NCBI GenBank assembly: GCA_947846985.1
Contig: CANTUZ010000004.1
Location: 11,460,927 to 11,524,926, forward strand
Length of the DNA: 64,000 nt
Direction of reading: 5' to 3'
From: Fratercula arctica
Lineage: Eukaryota > Chordata > Aves > Charadriiformes > Alcidae
In this document: in pieces, positions 37,344 to 49,000 of the stretch
How the letters are laid out: each line of letters begins with the position of its first letter
Numbering within the stretch: the first letter of the stretch is position 1
Notes under the pieces: generated by a model
Told to the model about the DNA's origin: nothing
The model's database searches: none
What the model saw: the letters and a program-made list of their open reading frames with translations, nothing else
Position numbers and translations under genes: made by a program

Positions 37344-39890
37344 GTCCTTAGTTTCTCATGAGCTCAGCTGATCGTGAGAGAAAGTGCCGTAAAAGCAACA
37401 GAAATACCATAACTGCTAATATGATAGGAACAGATACAGCTGCATATTTCACTCTCCCACTGCCAAACAGTTTGTGTAGATGTCAGATACAGAGGTTCAA
37501 GAGTTCTGGATTTTCTACTATAGCTAACGTTAGAAAAGACAGTAAAAATGGGAAAGCTAGAAACATGCTGCTGCTGTTTTCAAAATAAATGCAGTGAGGT
37601 GCCTTAATCCCTTTTGTCATAGTCAGTACTGTCTTAATCAAAAAAAAAAAGTCTTGAAACGGATGTTCGTCGTTGCCTCCCAAACCCCACTGGGCACTTG
37701 GTATGCAGTTCGTAATTTTCTAGAGCGGAAGGGATAAAATCAAAACTGAAGTGAGTCACAAATCTTAATTGAATTTTTTTAATAGCGTAATTTTCAACAG
37801 CGATTATTTCATGCTTTCAAATTAATTTGAATATAGCTGAGTTTATGTGTCTAATTTAACCCTCTTTACATACATTTTTGAGCACATTTGTGATGTTAGT
37901 ACAAGTATACCAAAGAGACGTGAGCATGAATTTTTGGGGTTTTTTCCTTATTAGCTGTTTAATTGTTTGATTTCTGCATCTATCAGTAGATGTGCCAAAG
38001 CTGCTATTATGCTAATTCAGAACACTGGTTTGTTTTTTTTCTCTGGGTTATTTTGATAAGGAGGAAAATGTTAACCAACTGTTGTTGTAGGAAGAGGGAA
38101 AATAAAACAAAAAAGGCCCATATGAATATGAAGTAATTTTTCTACTGACTGAATTCTGAGTAGCGTTTAAGGGAGTTATAGATGTTTGTATCTACTTTCA
38201 GATGTGAGTGTTGCTGAGAGAATGAACTCCTAGTACAAGTGCCTGGGGTCCATAGATAGTTGACAGCACTCTTTCAATCTTTATGACAGCATCTTTGGTA
38301 GTAGTTCTATATAGCCCCCAAAAGATATTTCTAAAGAAAATTCAGTTTTATCTTCTTTAAAACTTTTCATATCAGCACATAAGAGAGGCAGAGAGAACAA
38401 CATTCATTTGACCAGAGAGAACTGCCATGTTTGTTACTGCATTTCAGCTACTCTGGTAAACTTGTCATATGAGTACATGAAACGGGAAAAAACCACGTAT
38501 ATTTCAGGTAAAACTCAGCACATCTTAAAATAGATGTCTAAAATCAGTCAGATGATCTGCACCCTAAAAAAGCCTTAATTGACTATGAATTAATTTGAGG
38601 ATGACAAGCTCAGCTGTAACGTCTGCAGTGCAGGCAGCTAAGCTTACGTGAGATCAGTTCATCCTCATGACACAAATTTTGCCCGTATGTCTTTGGATCG
38701 CTTTGCTTTGGATGATCGCTTTTACTGAATGCGGAGACTTGAAAGCGTGATTGCCCTTAAAATGGGTGTAAATGCAATTATGTTGCTAAAACACACTGCA
38801 ATGGGTTGGGGCGAGCGGGAATATTTTAACGTGCTCCCCCCAGGCCAGCAGCCAGCTTCCCAGGAATGTACTGACCCTCAGCCTTGGTGAGCAGCCACCT
38901 CCCTCCCCTCCACTTCTTTCCTTAGCCTTAATGGTTTTTGTTGTGTCTGTGTCTTTTTTCTCCCAACCTTTGATGATTTTATGTCTTTGTTTTAAACTGT
39001 GACTATAATCAAATCAGAAACTCGCCTCCATGCTCTTTCTCTCCGATGTACTTCCATTAAACCTACAGCATGTGAAACGGACTTTGGGACGGAAAAAGGA
39101 AGAATCTGTAAAGTGTCCTTGTTTCAGCATTTGTTTTACCTTGAGAAAAGCACTCTGTTCTATATACACTTCAGGATTCAGAGTTTTCCTCTTTCTCTTT
39201 TAACTTCTCCAGACATTACTGCTGTCTCAGTCTTAGTAGATCTGCATAGGAATGAAATAGCGACTGTTGAGTTATTTCCCATATAACATTAATTTTGGAT
39301 ATGCTAAACCTTGGCCTGTTGTAAATACACCTGGAGCTCTTTGACCTAGTTTGCTGTTTATTGCAGCTTAGTTATTACACTGCTCGCTAACCAGACAGTT
39401 AACACGGTTTCAATTCATTTTTCAGATATTAAGATTGCTTGCAACAGAATTAAGCTAAAATTAAATGGTAGTAACTCAATTTTTGCTTCTAGTCATTTGG
39501 GAGTTTGGGTTTTTTTTATAATTCATTAAGAATTAAATTATGTTTATTTGTTCAAAACATCCCACTGGCCTTTAATATCTTAAAAGATATTAATAATTTA
39601 GTATCTTACCCTCACCTCCAGAGAATGAGGCCTTATTTCATGTGAATTTCTCCTACTATTCTTTAAACCCTGGAAGACACGATCACTTTCTTCTGCCCAT
39701 TTTTCTCTCAATTCTAGTCAAGGAAGCTGCATTTTGGTTTTGGAGAAGGGACTTGCACTAAATTACTATCACAGAAATGCAATGTGCACAGAAGTAGCTG
39801 ACAAATCTTGGAAGAATCTGGATAAATCAGACACTCAAGCTTTGCCTCATTGGTTTTTCTTTTAATGAACCCAGTTCTCAGATATTTCAG

Positions 39891-40034
39891 ATCTCCATGC
39901 TGAAGGCTTTTGGCCTCTGCTTCAGTTTATTAGTTATTCATGAAATTTTGATAAAGTTATACATTCAGACTTTAAAACAGGTTGAGGATAAGTTATTTGA
40001 TACAGTCCTTGTCATTCAGTTGTTTGCTTTTGTG
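39891..40034 (+). other. Candidate exon, 144 nt, open and phase-symmetric
   Basis: The acceptor AGTTCTCAGATATTTCAG and the donor TTTTGTG|GTGAGT bound 144 nt, exactly 48 codons. One frame is open throughout, starting ISMLKAFGLCFSLLVIHEIL and including TLKQVEDKLFDTV. The hydrophobic start would suit a signal or membrane segment, but AT-rich DNA often reads as hydrophobic residues. A second possible donor, AAACAG|GTTGAG, lies inside. No homolog recognised. Confidence 0.2.
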
Positions 40035-40774
40035 GTGAGTTGTTTTTTTTTCTTTTCAAACTGCGCAATTTGCCAGATATTACTCGGAGATTGAGAAAGA
40101 AAGATGTTCAGGAACATATAATGTGTGTATCCAGTCCTTTCTATTTTTTTGAAGTATTTTATTTAACACATCATCTGGTTATAGTTAGAGCTATGAAAAC
40201 ATTGTTATTTCCTTCCAATAGTTGTTCTTTATTTTCCTTTCTTTTGTTCCATTTTTGTTCTCTTGACTTTGTGAGCTCAGTGCCTTGCCTTGCCTTCCCC
40301 TCCGCCTCTTTGCTTTTTCTTTCAATCAGCTACATTTCTCCCTCAGCCTGGTGGAAAGCACTCTTCATCCTGCACTAAGATTCGCTTTTTAACCTTTCAA
40401 CATAAACATTCGCTTTAACTTGCACATAGGCGCCGTCACTTAACTCTTCTTTTTTCATACGAACAAATATTTAAATGGTCACCATCCATTTAGGCAAGCA
40501 CTCAGACGCTTGCTGCCGTTCTCACGTACTCATTGGGAGGGGAAAATGTTTCCTTATTTTCCTACTTGAGAACAGAAAAGTGTTGCTAAGCCAGTCCCTA
40601 TCCTGGGACAAAGGTACCAATTAAGGCTCCCTGTGCCCCAGTTGCCGTGGGATGCTCAGGGCAGAAATGCCAGTTTAGGACCAGTCTGATTTCTTGCTTC
40701 TGCTGGAGGTCATCGCAACGCCCGTCCATCCCAGCCAGGTCAGCCAGGCCAGTTTAACGTGACACATGCTCTTA

Positions 40775-40804
40775 CTGCCAGGTTTTCTCTTAAGAAACTG
40801 GCAG
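40775..40804. repeat. 30-nt hairpin
   Basis: CTGCCAGGTTTTCT and AGAAACTGGCAG are near-complementary around a four-base loop (CTTA), with about 12 paired bases and small bulges. It is too short for a pre-miRNA as it stands, and the flanks do not extend the stem clearly. Confidence 0.6.
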
Positions 40805-41647
40805 CACATGAGGTACGAATTTCATTCTCCAGTTGTGTTGCAAGATCAGTAAATTATAGTAGAGGTAGTAGCAGCCAGGAGTCAGTAACATCTTAAACTG
40901 GTGCAGCTGTTTCTTCTAAAGTGTAATAAACCTTTAATGAGGATGAATTCCAGTCATAAATTTACCATGGCTTATTCAAGATAAAGGAGAAAAACAGAGC
41001 GTTTTAAAAATACATCAGTTCAAAAGGTAGGCGTATTTTATTTTGGTGAGAATTGAAAAAGAGCACCTTCTTCTTCTCTTTTTGCACTATTACGCCTATG
41101 CTTAAATAATAGTTTGATTGATTGTTTGCCTATTATTCCTGACCTCCAAGGTAACTACAAAAAGGCCCTTTAAAAACAAAAGTTCTACTACATAAGATAC
41201 TTATGTTTTAAACACAAGAAAATACACAGATACACCCACTTTCTAATGCAGTTTTTCAGACTTAAAACAATTGTTCACTAAAGGAGAAATATTTACATGT
41301 ACTACAAAGAAGAAGTTTATATACAGTTTGACTAACAAAGCTGAAATAATGTATGGCTTGACACGTGTGATTAAAATTCGTTGTGCAAGGCATAACATAG
41401 CAGCAAATGTAAGAACTCAGTAGAAACATCAAGCTATATGCAACTGCTTCTTTACCTGTTTACTGTCCCATATTTTTTCCAGGACCAACCAGCACGTTCC
41501 TGCTACCGTCCCCTGCATCTTCCTTCTTTTCTCTACTGTCTTCCCTCCCTCTCTCCCCCCACCTACCCCTGTATCTCACTTTTCTCCTGACATATGTATT
41601 AACACCCGCAAGCAGTTTTCACTTTAGATTTGTTAACAAGCACTTAC

Positions 41648-41706
41648 CGGCTCTCTCTGAGAAGGAGAAGCAGGGCTGTCATCGACAGTACTGCTGGATA
41701 GGAGAA
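41648..41706 (-). other. Candidate serine-rich coding exon, 59 nt
   Basis: On the minus strand, the acceptor GTTCTCTTAAACTACCTGCAG and a consensus donor, GAGCCG|GTAAGTGC, enclose 59 nt. One frame reads LLSSSTVDDSPASPSQREP and ends exactly on a codon boundary. The composition (Ser/Pro with Asp-Asp) is like disordered linkers in transcription factors and scaffold proteins and unlike the hydrophobic or lysine-rich peptides of most chance frames here. The protein is not recognised, and no neighbouring exon is seen, which would require long introns. Confidence 0.3.
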
Positions 41707-43174
41707 CTGCAGGTAGTTTAAGAGAACAAACCTAAGATACCAAGTCACGATACCTGTTGTAATTGGAGGCAATACTGGCTAACTATTATTTGGCTTGCTA
41801 AGCAGAAGGTAGGGGCCAGCTTGCTTGTTGCAGGTACACCGGGCTGCCGTACACCAGCTGGAACAATCCCTAAGAAAGGAAATAATTGTGTCTGTAAGGT
41901 TATTTCAGAACTTTAAACGCGAAGATTTCACATCGCTCATGTGAGCACAGATGGAAACAATGCTGTCACTGCAAAGGTTGCCATTAGAAACAGATTGAGC
42001 CCGATAATCAGACTGGACTACTAATGGCTACAAGTATGCTCTGCCTAACCAGTACTGGCAGGATGCTTTCCTTACAGTGATAAACGTACAAGCTGTGACT
42101 TGCATTTCATTTTCTACCTTGGCAGGCTAAAATAGTCTGTTAATGAATGAAGACATCTTTAAGCATGCAGTTGTATGCCAACAGCAGTTGGTAATCCTGC
42201 ATATCCATCTTATTTCATTCCATTTACAATTCCACTTGTAATCAAGCAACAGATAAACTACTGATGCTTGGCCAGCAATACCCACATGACCTTACAAAGT
42301 GTTTGAAATCTGCAAAAAAGCAAAATATGCTTGTCACTAGTATTGCTTACATTTTCACTTCAGCGTGCAGACAAGCAGTGCATTTGAAAGTCATTCTGAA
42401 AATAAACTGCAGCAAACTCAATCAAAACTTATTCTTAAACATGACATACAAAAAAAGCCATTTGAAAACGGCTATTAAGAGTAACATTCGGCATCAGAGG
42501 TTTCTGATATAGCATATAACAGAGTACATAAAAATAATCTTTTTCAGTAAAAAGCCAGAGATTTGTTTTGTCATGATATTGCCACTAAAGAGGCTGAATT
42601 CCACAGAAAGCTGGAAGCCTTTGGTTGTATAATTCTCGATATTAAAGATAAAACAATTTTTCTTATTTTGTCATGAGGAGAAAGCAAATGAGAGCAAATA
42701 AAGATATACTAAATTTCAGTACTCAGTCACCCTCTGCCTAATATCCTTCTCTTTTCCTTAGGCATGTATAATCAACTAGGGGCAAAAATAAAAGTATTTC
42801 CCCATTCCTTCTTTTGCCTTGAAGGAATTGAGCTGCTGCCAGTCATAAAAAAGTCAGGTGTTTTCTGACTAGAGGAAATAATTTAGCAGTAATTACTGCT
42901 GCTTCTCATCCTACATCACAACTCAATTTCAATACCTTTCTTATAATTTCTTTACAATTTCTCCCCTTTTTATAGTCCAATCAATTAAATAATGAACAGT
43001 AAAGACCTGTTGTTTTTCTAGCTCTTTATGATCTCCTTTGAAACTTTTACAACCTACTGTGGCCAAAGAACCACCTTAAGTGATACTGCCAAGTTCACCT
43101 TGCATTTGCGTTGCAGTATAGTTTAATTGAAATACTTGAAGCACCCAAAAATGTTACAGAAAAGCGTAGAGCAC

Positions 43175-43233
43175 TTTCAACGCACATCTCATAACTAGCA
43201 GTCATCTTTCAAACACACATCTGACAACTAGCA
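43175..43233. repeat. Imperfect direct repeat, ~26-bp units
   Basis: TTTCAACGCACATCTCATAA then CTAGCA, and TTTCAAACACACATCTGACA then ACTAGCA, are two similar units separated by 6 bp. It is a local duplication of unknown age and has no coding relevance. Confidence 0.75.
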
Positions 43234-43905
43234 TTGAGAACACCTCCCCGCCTCTTCAAACTTCAACGAAAGAGAAGACTTATGGCAAATCAACACTTGG
43301 TCCTTAAAAGTCAATACTGCAGGGAAAATGTATACTTGCATTGCGAATTTGTTGTTTGGAAGTAGATTTTAATCTTTGTTATAAAAACACAACCTATGCT
43401 AAGAATTTTTAAAACAACTTTACAGCAATAGACCACTTAGAGGTCATATATGTCCTGTGCATTCTGCAAATCTGAAATTTTCTATACAGTTTATCTGATG
43501 TTTATTGTGGTGTAATACCATATTTATCACCTTCAAGATGAGCAATGTGTAAGTGGGTACGATCAAGCGTTTACTTAAACTGTCAGATAAAATAATTAAG
43601 CCCACAGTGAAACAAGAACCAAAGTGTTCACTACATTACTCAATATATCTCTGACTAACTTTTATTGCACTTCTAGTAAATAATATTATTTTTACTTCAA
43701 CGTCTTCTAAGTATTAGCAAGTAAGTAATTACTATGTAATACCTAGAGTCAAAGATAGTCTATATTCCAAAAAGTTTTTAGCATTCCTGGTGTAATTGTA
43801 CAGAAAGATTTCATTGTTCCTAATTTCCAAGGCTAAGTAAAAAAAAAGAAAAAAAATAACATATTAGTGTGTTGTCCATCCCTTATCAACACTGTCTTCA
43901 GCTAT

Positions 43906-44331
43906 CGCGGGGCAGGGGTCAGTATTTGGATATGAAGTGTGGAGCAAGAGCAGCACCCGAGCTTGCACCCCCGTTTGGAGGTGGAGGTGTGCAGCGCAGA
44001 TGGGTGCTGGCCGGGATGCACAGAGACTCGCCAGCTCCCGCTCTGACCTCTGCTGCTGGGCCTCTAGCTGCTCGGAGCAGCAGAGTGACACTAATGCGGG
44101 CTTCAGAGCTTCAGCGTTCGGTAATTTCACTTTACTGCTCCATTTCCCTCCTCCACCCACCCAGCTACTCTGCTCCCAGCCAGCCGCCGCAGCCGTAAAA
44201 GGAACAAGACCTCTGAAGTGCTATCCCCACGGTGCTTCCAGGGACCTCCTTTCCCGTCACGCTTTGAGGCACCATTTGAAGCATCTGGAGGTAGGGGAGA
44301 GGTGAAAAAGCCTCGGGCGTAGACACAACAG
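43906..44331. promoter_or_regulatory. CpG cluster, best promoter candidate in the window
   Basis: About 20 CpG in roughly 425 bp, with GCCGCCGCAGCCG, CTCGGAGC and several C-rich boxes, flanked by AT-rich sequence nearly lacking CpG. Open frames of 98-122 codons run on both strands, as expected in GC-rich DNA, and none is recognised. Two good plus-strand donors close it: CTGGAG|GTAGGG (44291) and CAACAG|GTAGGA (44331/44332). A splice-bounded segment follows at 44750. The pattern fits a first exon (5' UTR) of an unannotated transcript on the plus strand, but a divergent or minus-strand use is possible. Confidence 0.45.
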
Positions 44332-44749
44332 GTAGGAGGGTGATATATATCCTGCAAGCCACTTGATGAAAATCAACAAAAGCATGGGTAACTCTGCTAA
44401 AAATAAAAATCATGGATAAACCAGAACTATGATTTATGCAAACCCTAACGGAGCTATTTTTAAAGGTTAGAGCCAGTTCAGAAAAGAGCTGTTAGTCCCT
44501 ACATCTGTCCTTTGTTCATGCGCTTCAGCAAATCTGAACAGATTTCTTACCTGCTTAGACATTTGTTTCTCCCTTCTACAGTCACACAGCAAGGATCAGT
44601 TTTTCCCCGACTTCTTTCTCATCCCAACTGTCTTTCAGATAAAAATTACAGAATCAGTAAAAAGACCACTAGCTTTATTCCCCCCCCCCTTCTCACTTGA
44701 CAGCAAAATTTGTAAATTTTCCAAAAACATACTTTAATATTTTCTATAG
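44332..44749. other. Spacer, possible intron
   Basis: AT-rich, with a C9-10 run just before 44690. On the minus strand a strong donor, TAAGCAG|GTAAGA, lies at 44550/44551, so signals exist on both strands. If the plus-strand sites are used this would be a 418-bp intron. Confidence 0.35.
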
Positions 44750-44796
44750 ATGGATAGAGACTCTGCTATGGATGAAGCTACCACTTCGCCCACCAG
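44750..44796 (+). other. Candidate 47-nt exon beginning with ATG
   Basis: The acceptor AATATTTTCTATAG is followed directly by ATGGATAGAGAC and the segment ends CCACCAG|GTAACT. The frame from the ATG is MDRDSAMDEATTSPT plus one split codon. The composition is plausible for a disordered N-terminus. Its position 418 bp after the donor that closes the CpG cluster makes a two-exon 5' end an attractive reading. I do not recognise the peptide, and it could be chance. Confidence 0.3.
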
Positions 44797-45223
44797 GTAA
44801 CTAAGAGAATTATGATCCTTATAACTAATCTGCCCTGGAGAAGATTTATGATCAGTCCTCATAGTGGAAAATTTTGCCATAATTGGAAGTTTTGGCTTGA
44901 TAAAGTAGTGGTTTTGTATCCATCTGAAGAATAAAGTTCACTGTCAGTGCGAGGACCTCTGATAGCACTACTCCAAGCTATAGGCAATGCCATTAGCTGT
45001 TGATTTATTCAGAATTGTTTTTTGTAAAAATGAACAATACAGAAGAGAGGGATGTATTTTTTTTTTCCTTGTTATGACTAGATTCTTTCCTGTTTCTCTA
45101 AACCAGGTGTGAGATTTAGCAAATCCACGGATTCATTACACTGCTGAGAAGACAACGTTCTGCTGCATTCAACGACCCTTAAAGTTTTGATCCAGATTCC
45201 TGGGGATACTGAGGAGCTATTGA

Positions 45224-45273
45224 TGGAGAGAGAGAGAAAGAGAGAGGGGGAAGGAGAGGGCAGAGAGGGAGAG
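45224..45273. repeat. GA-rich purine tract
   Basis: About 50 nt almost purely of G and A, (GA)n at the start, then GGGGGAAGGAGAGGG blocks. It is a simple repeat that can form triplex DNA; the minus-strand frame over it (poly Ser/Leu/Pro) is an artefact. Confidence 0.9.
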
Positions 45274-45691
45274 CTCCTGGAAGGTAAAAAAAAAAAATTA
45301 ATTTGAATCAACAGAAATAGTAGCACCAATGAAATTTTGGCAAATATATCAGCTTAAGTGGGTTCTAAGGAAATGTACGTACCTCAGAGTTTTTGATGCA
45401 TGGCTCTGACTGTGGCTGTATAAATACATTCTTGTTCTATAAAAGAGAAAGTTTGGAATTTGTTACTATATAGCTTCTGCAACTTACTGATAAAAAGCTG
45501 TCCATCAAAAGGGTTGATGACGCAGACATATCATCTCACTGGCGAGCTATTAACATGAGATTGATTACACGAAGAGTGTAGAAAGATAGCTTATCTTTGT
45601 GCTGTGGAATTTTATATGACTGAAAAAGCAAGGGGAGCTGGAAAAAGACTTTTGCCTTAAACTACATTGAAACAAGCTTGAAACAGATCAC

Positions 45692-45840
45692 TCGACCCAG
45701 GTTTTTCTTTATGGACTTGCAGTGTTGACCTCAGTTGTATCAGTTAATCTCTGTGAACCTTTCTTCCTCTAACAAAAGGAAGAGAATAGTGAAATTAATG
45801 TAATGTAAATTTTAAGGACTTTTTTTAAGATTTAAACTTT
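45692..45840 (+). mobile_element. MIR-like SINE remnant
   Basis: GACCCAGGTTTTTC, then GACTTGCAGTGTTGACCTCA, CAGTTAATCTCTGTGAACCT, TTCTTCCTCTAACAAAAGGA and GAGAATAGT follow the order of the MIR core and 3' part (..CTGTGTGACCTTGGGCAAG.., ..CACTTAACCTCTCTG.., ..CAGTTTCCTCATCTGTAAAA.., ..TGGGGATAAT..). MIR elements are ancient tRNA-derived SINEs known from amniotes including birds. Divergence is high, so the call rests on the order of several short matches. Confidence 0.5.
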
Positions 45841-45938
45841 TGGAGGTATAAAACTGCTGTTAATTACTACCTGCACTGTGTTAGATATTAAGATAGACAA
45901 AACTTTTCTACAGTTCAAAGAGCTAAGGTCTGAGGTGC

Positions 45939-46098
45939 ATTACTCAAGGAGGCTGTGGAATTTCTATCAATCACGAGGGGTTGTAAAGAACAGATGAGAC
46001 AAACATCTGTCCACACACAGAAAGGTATGGCTGATCCTACTTTTTGGCTGGAGATTAGAGTAGATGACTTCCCAAGCTCTATTCCAGCTTTTTGATCC
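45939..46098 (+). mobile_element. Old CR1 3' end, sense orientation
   Basis: In order: GGAGGCTGTGGAATTTCTATC, TAAAGAACAGATGAGACAAA, CATCTGTC, GTATGGCTGATCCTAC, TTAGAGTAGATGACTTCCCA and GCTCTATTCCAGCTTTTTGATCC. This parallels the older CR1 subfamilies (GTGGAATCTCCATC, AAGAACAGGTTAGACAAACA, CCTGTC, GGACTAGATGACCTC, CCCTTCCAGCCCTATGATTC). It is about 160 bp, heavily mutated, and lies 100 bp downstream of the MIR-like copy. Confidence 0.8.
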
Positions 46099-49000
46099 TA
46101 AAGTGTTGCTTTTGTGGCTTTTGTCCTAGGAGTGTAGCGTTAATACACAGCTTCAGGTATTTCTGACCTTTTGGGTAGAAACTATATTTTGAAGGCAACA
46201 TTCCTCCCCAGATAAATTTTTCTCTTAAGATGGACTTTTTCCCATGATGAGTAGCAGCATCTTCTATGCTGCTTTTACAATGTACAGTGAGCCGAGAAAC
46301 CTCGACTAATCTATCAGTTAAGAATGAGCTTTTCACATTGAATTATTGTCTTGATTTTCCTTTCTGAAAATTTACGAGCGCTTTTGATGTATGCTGTACA
46401 TGCACACTCTAAAATCAAATTTGGCAGGGTTTATCAAGTAAATATAAGAAGTGAAAGTGCCGAAGTCAAATCAACCTCCTCCCCTCCATTTTCTTTTCTC
46501 CACCACATATTTTCTATGATGTCTTTATAGCAGAAATATAGTATAGATGCCCTTTAAAATGCAAATAACTTTGACAACAAAAGCTTTGTATCATTGCTTA
46601 AGTTTAGGTTGGAAAACAATGAAAACTTCAAATTGTACAGGGTATTCACAAGGAAAAGCAGTTTTAGTGAGAGTCGGGGAATTCTCAGTTATCATAAAGA
46701 AAGCGTTCTGCACCAATTTACAAAAATACTTGTTTATTTACATCATCAACAACTGCAATAATTTGGAGCTGCTAGAATGTTTTCTCAGATAAATCTTCCA
46801 TTCGGAGATCTTACTGTACATGGGATCCCAAAATGTATTCGCTGACTGAATGATAAAAGTATGTTTAGGAGGACCATAGTCACAATGGGAGAATTAACCT
46901 CAAACTGACATGATTTAACAAAAAATTAGTCATTATTTCTATTTTATCTTTCACTTCGTACATGAAACATGAAAAGAAGAAACCTGCCAAGTGTTCAAAT
47001 ATTTAACAAAGAAAAGTGATGGAACACCCAAGCTATCTATCAAGATCTGATGATTTTTGGAAGTAGAAGGTAATAGCTAGGTTCGAAGAAAGTGGAAAGT
47101 TATTGAGAAATACTTTGTGATTTCTATTTTGCATTAATCTTGGATGGGTAAGCATTTCAGACATAGATCCTATTTTTTTAATTACATTAGAAGAAGCTCA
47201 TATTGAAGCTAAACCTGATACCAAGTATAATCTTTGGGTTCTCACAGCGCTTATGTCCAGCCAAGCATACATTTTAAGAGAATTCACGCACTCCATAAAC
47301 TTCCCTTTCAACAATGCCTATAGGGATAGGACACTATTGAGAAAGCGAGGCATCTAGGGCACTCCCTTTGGTTTACCTGAGGACCATTATACCTGTAGGT
47401 GTTTGCTCCAGTAAGGGTTCACACGTGCTTAAATCTTCGACAAAACAACTGCTTCCTGGTGTGTAGCTGCCTAGTCAAGTCTCCATCCTTGCTTTGGCTT
47501 GGAGGTTTCTTACACATTGCAGGAGAAGAATTAAATCTCTTAACAGTAGGATTACAGTAGGATTCACAAAAATTTGGTGCACGTGCTTAAAGGAAAAATT
47601 AGAAATTGTGATGGTAGAAAACTGCCTCAAATACAGATCCCATCAGAGGCAGACCCCCTTGCCTTAGTTAGGATTCACGGGGCGACTGCCTATTGCAGCA
47701 AAAGCAAGGTGACTTAACTTACCTGGACTATTTTTATGCACACACAGGCTGACCCATTTAGAACTAGGCAGCTTTCTAGTTAATTTAATTCCAAGCCTAT
47801 GCCCTGAGCTTGAGTGTAAGAGACCTGGGTTCACTCTCTTCTCTGCTTGAGAAGATCTGAATTCTTACCTTCCAGGAGAATATCCCATAAGATATTCATG
47901 AGGGAGGAAAATATTTTCCCCCTCCCATTTCAGCCTGAAAGCTGTTCCACTTTGCAATAACTAATTAAATATTCAGTGCACCAAAAAAAGACTAAACTTG
48001 AGAGCAATTCCTTAGCCAAGGGCTATGGATACCCCTCTTAAGACAAAGAGCCACGAATCCAGTTCTTGCTCCACTGAAAACCTTGACACGGTAATCAGGG
48101 AAACAAGAACCGAAATATTTGCTCTCATGAGAGTGGACTACTCGACACAAAGCGAACAAAATAGGACACATCGTACTTCTGTAGTCAGTATAGTAGTTAT
48201 TTTAGAGATATGCATGAAATGTTTTGTTGAATCTCTTCACGCAAAACTAAGAATTGACAGTGGGACTCTGGCAAGTAGATGGAATAACCACAGAGCAGTG
48301 CCACCGCTGGCTTTGTATCAAAGCCAGTCCACTCACTGTACTCTAAGTAATGTATTGAGACACACAAGTGGGAAAAGTGACAATCCTTACCATGAAGACC
48401 AAGGCGCTTCTCCCTAAATGCAGCATATTTACCCATTTACCTAGAAAAATGGGCATGCAGTGTAAAGATGGTTATATCATTTCGGAAATTAATTATTTTG
48501 CTATTTAAATAATTTATTTAGGTGGTTGGAGGTTCCAAACCTTAAGGGCTATTGTTTGCTTAGAGCAAAGTAACATAAAATGTTTAATTCTTTTATTCTA
48601 TAGCATTAATAACTTAGTGATAATAATTAACATAGAAATATGCCTATCCTTATACGCCTGAAAGGATAAAGTGATTTGTTAATTGGTTAACTATAGTAAT
48701 GATTAATAATAAATAAAGGCAGTCATAGTTCTTTCCTAGGGATAGCATATCTGTCCTTTTAGCAGTTTATAAGGGACCTCTGGGTTACTTGTTCTAATTA
48801 GTGGGTTGAGACACTCTTATTAAACATGTACTAAATAAAACCAAGTTTTATTATAAGGCAATATATACTTTATATGGCACAGACCATGAGAAATATTTCC
48901 AACAGCAGAATACAGAAAATAGACTGTTCTCTCAATGGTACTTCAAAATCTAATTGACTGGGAAAACCACAGAATTTTATAGCACTGTAGCCATTTGTAC

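Larger units (their letters stand above)
36879..43905. other. Non-coding stretch with a few exon-like segments
   Basis: No known gene. It contains three splice-bounded segments (37068-37207, 39891-40034 plus; 41648-41706 minus), a hairpin and an imperfect direct repeat, listed separately. The rest is ordinary AT-rich sequence with open frames up to 112 codons, none recognised. Confidence 0.6.

Noticed and set aside
38790..38930. GC-richer patch with AATGGGTTGGGGCGAGCGGG, considered as part of an LTR
   Set aside because: There is no TG..CA ends, poly-A signal, primer-binding site or paired copy; no endogenous retrovirus could be supported anywhere in the window.
48025..48417. 130-codon plus frame, hydrophilic
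   Set aside because: It looks superficially protein-like, but there is no homolog I know, no promoter-like context, and the start is in a poor context.
48766..48812. AAGGGACCTCTGG followed by diverged sequence, resembling the antisense CR1 end
   Set aside because: Only 13 bp match well and the rest does not follow the CR1 order closely enough.
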